NCBI GenBank assembly: GCA_036897445.1
Contig: JAYMTL010000059.1
Location: forward strand, 1 to 64,000
Reading direction: 5' to 3'
DNA length: 64,000 nt
DNA from: Pelargonium tetragonum
Taxonomy: Eukaryota; Streptophyta; Magnoliopsida; Geraniales; Geraniaceae
In this document: positions 56,247 to 64,000 of the stretch, one piece after another
Position numbering within the stretch: position 1 is the first letter of the stretch
Layout of the letters: each line of letters opens with the position of its first letter
The notes under the pieces: generated by a model
What the model was told of the DNA's origin: nothing
The model's database searches: none
What the model saw: the letters and a program-made list of their open reading frames with translations, nothing else
Position numbers and translations under genes: made by a program

Positions 56247-56259
56247 CAAAGGGAGTCCT
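56247..56259 (+). repeat. Cluster-family copy, shared 13-base word with GGAGTCC core
   Basis: CAAAGGGAGTCCT is identical to 61989-62001. Here it is followed by a T-run, so A-run and T-run flank a nearly palindromic core. Confidence 0.6.
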
Positions 56260-56533
56260 TTTTAGAGTCTTTTTTTATTCGTTTGATAAACCTGGGTTGT
56301 TACTCCTATTATATAAAGGGACTCTCCTTGAACTTTCTTGCGGATAGCTAGTGTTTAAGTCGTCTAGTAAAAAACTTGTATAAAAAAGCCCTCTATTCGA
56401 CTTTTTTTCTATTTGTTTTTTATTCACCCCTCCTTACTTTATTTACAGACTTCTAGGGCTCTCCTAAAAAGGGGAACCTAGCAGTACATAACTAGATTTC
56501 TGAACTAGAAACCTTTTCTATTCTAAAATTTGT

Positions 56534-56546
56534 TTACAGGGACTCT
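56534..56546 (-). repeat. Cluster-family copy, minus orientation, shared 13-base word
   Basis: Identical over 13 bases to 24802-24814. The minus-strand reading is AGAGTCC then CTGTAA. Confidence 0.6.
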
Positions 56547-56647
56547 GGTGCCTAGCATTAACAAATATTGGGGCGCTTTTAGGGTTACATGAAATCAAAA
56601 ACTTATACTTTACTTAAGGAAATTTTACGGTATCCCTCGGAATAAAA

Positions 56648-56670
56648 GGGCCGAGGCCCCGGAGGGAACC
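56648..56670. repeat. Dense G/C cluster with stacked short hairpins
   Basis: GGGCC (56648-56652) pairs with GGCCC (56655-56659) across a 2-base gap, and the run continues with CCCC, GGA and GGG. This is the most G/C-dense spot I noticed in the window. A second symmetric cluster, AAGGG-A-CCCTT followed by GTAAAT, lies just downstream at 56690-56706. Confidence 0.45.
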
Positions 56671-56689
56671 CTTTACTAGAATATCTGAA

Positions 56690-56706
56690 AAGGGACCCTT
56701 GTAAAT
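56690..56706 (+). repeat. Short dyad with TTGTAAAT tail
   Basis: AAGGG and CCCTT flank a single A (56690-56700), followed by GTAAAT. It has the dyad-plus-TTGTA form seen at 38835 and 60731. Confidence 0.5.
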
Positions 56707-57223
56707 TCCTTTTACTTTTTAAAGCTCCCACAAGAGATCTCGGGGTTTAAAAAGGGAGGCTTACCCGTAGATAAAAATTCATTCTTAACGGAATCTCTAA
56801 AAGATCTATAAATAACAAAAACTTGTTCAATATAAAACTCTCATAGTAAAGTATATTGGATGCTGAACTGAAGCCCAGTAAACTTTAAAAACTAAGTGTC
56901 GAGTTTTTTTAGCCTTCCACAGCCCAAGTAACTCGGGTGCCTTAATTAACCTTAACTTAATTAATAAGAGTAAAAAAGAAAATTCTGAAAAAGCTTTTCA
57001 AATCTAGGCAATTCCAAACACACAACGAGAAGTAAATCTATATTTAGATTTTTTGACCTCTTTGTTTTGTCTTTATTCTTTATATAGTACCCTTTTCTAT
57101 TTTTATACTATATAGGAAGTCGCTTATAGCAATTACAGCAAACAAATGAGACCCTTCCTATTAGATATCTGTAGTTTTGCAGGTAAAATCCCTAAATAAG
57201 AGCTGACAAGGGTTTATAACCCC

Positions 57224-57241
57224 TTCAAAAGCGGGGACTCC
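57224..57241 (+). repeat. Cluster-family copy sharing an 18-base word
   Basis: Identical over 18 bases to 24309-24326, nearly 33 kb away. The tail differs after the core (CACTC instead of TGTAA), so the two copies diverge sharply at the right edge. Confidence 0.7.
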
Positions 57242-60200
57242 CACTCTATTTTTTGATATTATATTTATCCAAGATTCTTAAGCCAAAGACCCCAACAGGT
57301 TAAGGAATCTGGCTGTATTCTCAAGAGGTCTCTACTTACGTAGGTATAACATAAGTAAAAGCTTAGATCCGGGTTGTATAATCTCATTGTCTTATATTTA
57401 GTCTAGTTCAGAACATAACAAGTCTCAGACTCATAATTCCAATTCAAAAAGCTTCTTTATAAAAAATAGAGGAACCTCACTACCCATAAAAGTCTTATCG
57501 CCTTTTCTAGTTATAGCAAGACAAATGCGGAACCCTATAATTTCGATATCAAGCCTTCTTGATCTAGTCCGTAATTTGAGACAAATCAAATAAAGTAACC
57601 TTATAAGTATATTAAGTGAATATGACTTATAGTTTTCCTCGAATGAATAAGATTAAGGGAGGTGTGGGTTTTTTAGTCCAAAAAGAAAAAGCGGAGGGAG
57701 CAAAGTACTTCGTAAACAAAAAATGGGGAAGGATTTCAACTGATCTAGTAAAAAAGTCTATTTTTGTGTTTTGTCGTCTAATTAAGGGACCCGAGTTCTA
57801 ACATAAGAAGCCCTTTCCCTTTAGAAAGCTTGTTATGAAAGATTGAAGAGAAATCCTTTAGCCAGTTATGAGACCCTTTGAATAAAGGTTTACAATTTGT
57901 ACTGAAAGGTAGCTAGAAAAATCTGTGTAACGGTTATTAGGACTCCTACTCCTTGTGGGGGTTTACGCTTAATTGATATAAATATAACGAAATTTCACTA
58001 AGATAAGAAGGCATTATCTTTATGGATCCTGTGCAGGACTCTAGAATCTAAACTAAAAGGGATTCGCTAAGAGTAGATATAGATAGATAATAAAGCGAGA
58101 CTTTTCTAATACCGAGCTCTAAGAATATAACAAAAAATAGGTGAAGAAATCCAGTGCTCTGAGTTAAACTCCCGGCACCCCTATACTGTAGAACGAGGAG
58201 AGAATTGCATATTAATTAGAAATTTAGGAGTCAAATCACTCCTATAGGAAGATCTTTCTTTTTAAGTATGAATGAGTAAGAAGAGAAAGCACTAACATAC
58301 TATGTTTAATTAGGAGGAGTGACTTTTTAATATGATTAATCAAACGAGAGTTTCTTTCTTTAATGCCTTGAGTCAAAACTTTCGAACACCCCTATATGCC
58401 TATATACATAAATCATAAAGGAGTGCCTTGTCGCTTAGGATATACTAAAAATTTCAAAGAACGAGAGATAAATTGACTAATTTCTTTTTACAGAGCTTTT
58501 GTTGAATATCAAACAAGAGAGAAGCGACTTTTAAGAGTTGGGCGCAGAAGCCCCACGTATCTAGCACACAAGTATAGGATAACCTCCAATTATTCCCTTT
58601 GAATTTAACTCTACCAAAAGAGCTTGTTGTTAAAGCCAAGTATTATTACTAAAATACGTATGTAACCCCTTTTTGAATAGACAATCGCCCAGTATTCGGT
58701 AAACATTATAAGACATTTTATTTAAGTATTTAAGAAAAAGCAGCTTTTCATAAATGGACTCAGTTCTTGAAATAGGGTGTAGATAGACTATAAGTAGGTA
58801 TATGTAATTCCATGTCAAACCCCGCGAACCCTCTTTTAGTATTTCTCTCTCCGGACAGCCTAGAGTTTGTTTGGACAAAGTAATAATAAGTGAACCCTAG
58901 TTTCTATTGCAGCTCACACAAAACACTTTGACTTTGGAGTCCTTCATGTACTTTTTTTAAGCTCAGCTGGGAATTTAGTGATATTGTGACCAGTACTCTT
59001 TGCTTGCAAGTCTACTGTTGGAAACAGCGCTACTTCTTTCAAAGGATTGAATAACAGAGTTTTGCGGCATACAGGGGATTCCCAAAAATTCCTATATCAA
59101 TTGAACTGGATCTATATTCTAAATGAAAAACTCATTATATATACTATTAATAAAGGAAAGCGGTTCAATAAGTGAAGTGCTTGCGCTGATCAAGGAGTAG
59201 TTACAAGCTTAAGATATTGGGATAACGGACAAAAATGACCTCAACTAATTAGGTATTACGGGATTAGAACTTGTATATTCTTTTATGTTCGGTCGGCTCT
59301 AACAGTCATTTTTTGATACGTAGCTTATGGGTTAGTTACTACTAAGGACTTTCTTTAAACTTGTGTGTCTGCAGAACTTGGAGGCCCTTTTTTTGCTAAA
59401 CCCTCTACTACTAGGTATAGTATACGCTTTCTCCTTAAGTCATTTTATGGGCTCGGTTAATTAATTGCATAATATTTTAAATACCTTTCTTTAACAGCCC
59501 TCCCTAGTATGGAAAAAAAGGACTTTTGCCCTTTAAAATTAGATAAAAAAGAGATTGCGTATAATAAAAATTTTTGAGTTCTAATTAATAAGGGGTGAAC
59601 GTAGCGCTTAATCCAAAGGTAGCTGCCGCCTATTAAGACTAAAACAACAGTAGAGCTTTGTATTATAACTCCTTTTAAAAACTGGAAATTCTTCTTGTAT
59701 TGGACCAGTACCAGGGCTTTCTCTTCTATTGTGCTTGTGAGCTCGGTAGGTTTCTATTTTTATACTGAGTAGAGATTCGTTTATCTAAACCAAGATCCTT
59801 TAGCTAGGATCGGCATAACTCTTACGAATACTCTTACAAGTTTTGTAGATATACATAGCATAAAACAAAGTTTCTTGACTTATTAAGTACTTGTCGATTC
59901 CGGGAAGAACCTACTGTTGAAGAAGATCTAACTTGAGGTCTTTTGGGACATAGAAAATAAGGGTCCTTTTTCTTAATAAGCTTAATAATAAAGTAGTAAC
60001 TAAAATTCCGGGCTTCCTTAACGTTCTATAAAAAGGGGATATACCGCAGCTGCTAAAAGAAAAAGAACCCATAAAAATTCCTATTTTATTAATTTGAGAT
60101 CAAGCGCTGTACTCTCATGTCAAAGCAGAGTCAAAAGGAGAGAGACCCCCGTCGATTAAGCAGGTTATAAAGAAAAGTAATAATTAAATACTATAAGGAA

Positions 60201-60730
60201 CAAACTATGTATAATTCTAAATCCTGATAAAAGCAAGTGCTACGTGAGTGCCAAAAGAAACTAGGAGAAATTTACTAAATATACGGGATTTCTAAATATA
60301 AATATCTAAACTAGAGAATTCCAGGGCTTAATAAAAGCTAAAAATCCTACAGTGAGGGTCGGTCAGGCAGAAAGAGCTTTATTCAAGTTAAACAGTTCTA
60401 AGAAAAAAAGTCCATATATTTCCTATGCAAAGGGTGTTGGTACAGCTATAAAATATTTAGTTACTCAACTAAAAAAAGTTTTTTTTGAGATAAATCGACC
60501 CCACTCTTTTCTCTCAAATCAAAAGCAATAGAACAAGGTTCTCCTCTGTTAAAACCTTTTCCAGAATATTTAAATTTCTGAGGCCCTTTTTATAATTAAA
60601 AAGTAAGGGAACTCCCTAAATTGCATTTGGTAAGTCAACAAGAAATAACTTTGATAGGCTAGACTCGGTATTTTTTTTAAGCTCAGTAGGGTTCCTATCT
60701 CCTAGTCCTAAAGAAAGCATTTACGAGCCA

Positions 60731-60757
60731 ATTTCCTTTGAAAAGGAAATCCTTGTA
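60731..60757 (+). repeat. 9-base-pair inverted repeat with CCTTGTATA tail
   Basis: ATTTCCTTT (60731-60739) and AAAGGAAAT (60742-60750) are perfect reverse complements two bases apart, followed by CCTTGTA. This is the longest stem among the clusters I checked. Confidence 0.5.
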
Positions 60758-61390
60758 TATTGTCCAGATAATCTTTGAAAGGAGGGAGTAAGGTTGAATT
60801 GCAACAAATAGAAGCATACTTAATTTTAACCATAACGACGAAAATAGAATATCTATATAATTAGGTTTTTCCTGCATTTACCTTGTTTTAACAAAGCTCC
60901 GCGCATTCTTAGTAAATATCAAAACAAATTATTAAAGTTAGCTCATGACTAAAGCTTCTAATAATACTCAAAATCTTTGTGAAGCAAGATTCTGTACCTT
61001 AGGTATTTAGGGATTTTTTTCTTTCTCATTACTCAGGACAATGCTAGGAAGTAAATCCCAAGGAAAGTCTAGCATGAATAGCAATAGCATGTGTTCAGTT
61101 AAAAATAAATCGCATTTTTCGGCTTTGTAAACTCTTTAAAGTGAGGACTCTTCCTTTCCCGAATTTACTTAAAAGGAGTGTCTTTTAACTAAGAGACATT
61201 TTCAATTCCTTTATCCTTAGATAAACTAAACTATACATATGCCAATATTAGCTCCTCCACTACCTAGACGCTGGGTTGTCACAAATAGAAATTTTGTCTA
61301 GACTGCATTTACAAGATTTTTTCTCCCAAAATTCTTATACCAGATACGTCCTTTTTATAAAATGACTCTCAGGTTTCTGATTACAGGATA

Positions 61391-61740
61391 ATAAGATGCT
61401 AAAGAAAGTTAAGAAGAGTGGTATAGCTATAGGTATCAAGAAACAAGTTCTGGGTATTCTGAATAAGAATAAGAGAGCTGGTAAGTTTAAGAGTATCAAG
61501 ACTAAGAAACCCGAGTTAGTCTGAGTACTGAAGTTTTTATTCTAGTTTATTTAGAATTTAGAGTTAGAAGAGCTAAGTAATGGGTAATCTAAAATCTACT
61601 CATATTGATTGGTAATTAGCAAGGGTTTAATCGTGTCCTTTTACGATGCTGTACTAGGAAACGCCTTCTACTCTACTAGACTAGAAAAGAACTGATGAGA
61701 AGACTCGGGTTACTTACTCAAAAATAATAGAAAAGAAATA
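61391..61740. other. Purine-rich island with a 42-residue basic open frame
   Basis: An ATG at 61396 opens a 42-residue frame ending with a TGA at 61522-61524. About a third of its residues are Lys or Arg (it begins MLKKVKKSGIAIGIKKQ). It lies in a locally A+G-rich stretch with few clusters. Beyond the TGA the same frame is broken by TAG, TAA and TGA codons. It could be a small basic peptide or simply reflect the purine skew. I cannot decide from sequence alone. Confidence 0.2.
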
Positions 61741-64000
61741 TTCATGCTTTGGATTATACACCTGAAAAAGTCCCTTGACTTTAGAGACTTCCGTATGGGG
61801 AATGCCTATTAGTATTCTCAATTTCCTTTAAACTTACCTTTAAGGAAAACTCCTGCACCTACTCAACTCCTTTTAGGTATTACTTTAAAAACCCAGTTAG
61901 CTTTGACTCGTATTTTTAGTTATTTCTTTTTAATTCGCGCTGTCAGTCAAGGTTTCTCTTTAAAACTCACCTAGGAATATCGGCAAAGCAAAGGGAGTCC
62001 TGTAAGTAAATAGTGTCTGCCTTTAACTTTTCCTGTTTACCCTCGGGGAGCTTGTGCGCGGGACTTTAATGCTACTTGTTGAAGTAAGAAATTGACTTTA
62101 ATATGCTATGGGTATTTCTATAGATTAAAAAGTCCAGGTTTGGAGGAAACTGCAAAAAGATTTTTTATAAAGACCAACTTTTAGAGCTTTATAGGAGGTG
62201 GCATGTTAATAATTTTAAGCAAATTCTCGGCCTTTCAGGAAATATCTTACCCTAGAGCTCTTATAAATTATCATTTAAATACGAACTCCTAATCGGGTTG
62301 GGTTCTTTTAAAAAGAGTGATAACTCCCGAATGAAATTAAGTCATCTCTAAGAAGTAATTAATAGTTATAGAGGCGTACAACAAGGAAGACTAAAAAACC
62401 CAAAATGTTCGAGAGTTGGGTTTACACACCCCCGGTAGTTAAAGGCCAAATATTTTCACTTCAAACGGGATTCTGATAACCTTATCAAAGTCATATAAAA
62501 ATCAAAAGATATAGGGACTTTTATAAACTTTGGCTGACTATATTTCTTCAAAAATTTTAAGTTAAAACACCGACGCATTAAGGAAATTCTTTCGTAAAAC
62601 AGAGGCGGGAATCTTAAGTTATTCGAGGTTTCCCTTTTAGATACTACATCTGAGCCCTTCTCTATATAGTTGTAATTCCAAAATTCCGGTTATACGAAAA
62701 ACTCAAGTTTAAGAGGGATAGACTTTCCTAGACCTAGAGAAGCCCCTATACTTAATAGGAAATTTCTCTTTATATTTAAAAGGAGATATAGCCTGTCCAA
62801 TAGCGGTAACTTTTGAGACGAGACTTCACACTTTTTATTACTAGTCGGTATCTTTTATCGCTTATTCGGTTCCAATAAGGATAGGGATTTGAGGCTGTTT
62901 ATTAGTTTACTCCTTTCTCCAAGATGCAAGTGGTTATAGTCTACCAAAGCTGTCTTACTTACGGGGTATTGGATCCTGCTTATGGTTCAGGAATTTCATT
63001 TAGGGATCCCCTTAGACTGGGAAAGTACGTGATGTATCTCTTTTACTTTACTTTTGCTTGTCTTGCTTTGTCTAAGAGATTCTTCCTGCCTAAAATAAAA
63101 AAGAAACCTGAGCTTGATTGTAGAATGTTGTTACATATTATAGTCCTCTCATTACCAGCAAAAGTGCACCGTTCCTTTAAGAGATTTGGGGGCTTTTTAT
63201 TAGGAGTATTCCTTCCTCTATAAAGTCTATCGACGAGTTTTAATTCAGTTAATATAAGGAACTGCGAAAAGTATAAGAAACAAAGGAGCCTTTCACATTA
63301 AGTTAGTCACGAGCTTCTAGTCGCTTACCTATACTATAAATAATCGAGAGTGACCGGCTTTAGGCGTTTACCGAGCAACTATCTGAAATTTCCTGTGTTA
63401 GGAACCAGGTCGAAGTAGTTTCTAAAGATTAAAAGGAATTTCAGTTTTATATGTTAGTGTACCCATTCTTATTCTGATTACTCACCCAGAGTTTTTTTAA
63501 ACGAATTTTCAGGACAATCCTTAAACGGGCCTTACCCTTGTGAAAGGATTCCCCCTTTTTTATTACCTCCAAATTTGAGTAGTATATCCAAGGACTCTGA
63601 AAAGCTTAAATAAAAGTCAAAATTGACCGTGTAGCTCTAAAGTTCTCACTTTGTTTAGTTATTTTTTCTCAAGGATCCCTTACCCCGTTGTCTAGACCCT
63701 TCTTCTGAGTATTACTAGATAGCTTGTTTGTTATATTTGACATCATCATTCTATTTGACTTCTGAGTCCTCCTTAGCTTTTTGTTTATAAGTAAACTCCT
63801 CCTTCCTGAATACAGAGCAAGGTATAAAGTAGAGTTAGCTTTTTTATGATAGATGCTCCGTGAATGAGTTGTTAAACCCGTCGACCTCGTCAATAAGGAT
63901 CCTGGGCAAGGGGAGGGGGCTTTACCTATATTTTTTATTAAACCGAAAAGGAAGGCGTATCAAGATGAGATTCTTGATTATCCTAGATAGAATAGAGGAG
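61741..64000. other. Gene-free DNA with G/C clusters to the window edge
   Basis: No gene is supported. A clear cluster copy lies at 61989-62005 (AAAGG-run, GGAGTCC core, TGTAA tail). The 99-codon plus frame at 62924-63223 shows no recognisable motif. Confidence 0.4.
61989..62005 (+). repeat. Cluster-family copy, shared 13-base word with TGTAA tail
   Basis: The first 13 bases match 56247-56259 exactly. The copy ends in CTGTAA, so it links the A-run/GGAGTCC form with the CTGTAA-tailed form. Confidence 0.6.

Larger units (their letters stand above)
53281..61390. other. Gene-free DNA with dense G/C clusters
   Basis: No gene is supported. This part holds some of the clearest clusters: 53286-53297, 56247-56259, 56534-56546, 56648-56670, 56690-56706, 57224-57241 and 60731-60757, with GGASTCC cores also at 55197, 57940 and 58936. 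A 61-codon plus frame at 57616-57801 starts at GTG and is Lys-rich, but has no recognisable motif. Confidence 0.45.

Noticed and set aside
62924-63223. 99-codon plus-strand open frame
   Set aside because: The composition gives plausible hydrophobic residues, but nothing marks it as a gene.
832-64000. CRISPR array, LTR-type element or long tandem repeat array
   Set aside because: The clusters are irregularly spaced and variable. No regular repeat-spacer pattern, paired long terminal repeats or associated proteins were seen.

Overview
One partial gene sits at the left edge of this window. The remaining roughly 63 kb is A+T-rich DNA (about one third G+C by eye) in which I cannot support any gene. 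The source is uncertain. A gene-free run this long is not normal for a bacterium, archaeon, plasmid or phage. A gene-poor eukaryotic chromosome, an expanded organelle genome or an unusual large DNA virus would all fit. I saw no rRNA core motifs, no well-paired tRNA, no transposase or reverse transcriptase, no viral hallmark gene, no LTR-type element and no CRISPR array.

Layout. Positions 1-645 (minus strand) hold the first 215 codons of an unrecognised membrane protein that runs off the left edge. Positions 736-811, upstream of its start, hold two overlapping GC-rich inverted repeats that compete for one arm. This may be a switching leader or a terminator. From about 830 to 64000 the sequence carries no convincing coding region. 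The open frames of 60-108 codons there are about what chance gives at this composition, allowing for non-ATG starts.

The gene desert has its own structure. Short G/C clusters flanked by A- and T-runs recur throughout, often every several tens of bases. Many are variants of one dyad-symmetric form: an A-run, then a core such as GGASTCC (S = C or G), then CCTGTAA or CTTGTA. Copies lie in both orientations. Some share exact words far apart: a 20-mer, an 18-mer and two 13-mers. I counted 13 GGASTCC cores by hand, where about 2 would be expected. I read this as a diverged family of very short dispersed elements, comparable in form to the GC clusters of some organelle genomes. Its nature is open.

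A few sub-regions (about 5781-6610, 7981-8790, 41990-42664, 44000-44560 and 61390-61740) differ in base skew and carry fewer clusters. They may be relics of something once coding or functional, but I could not identify any of them.
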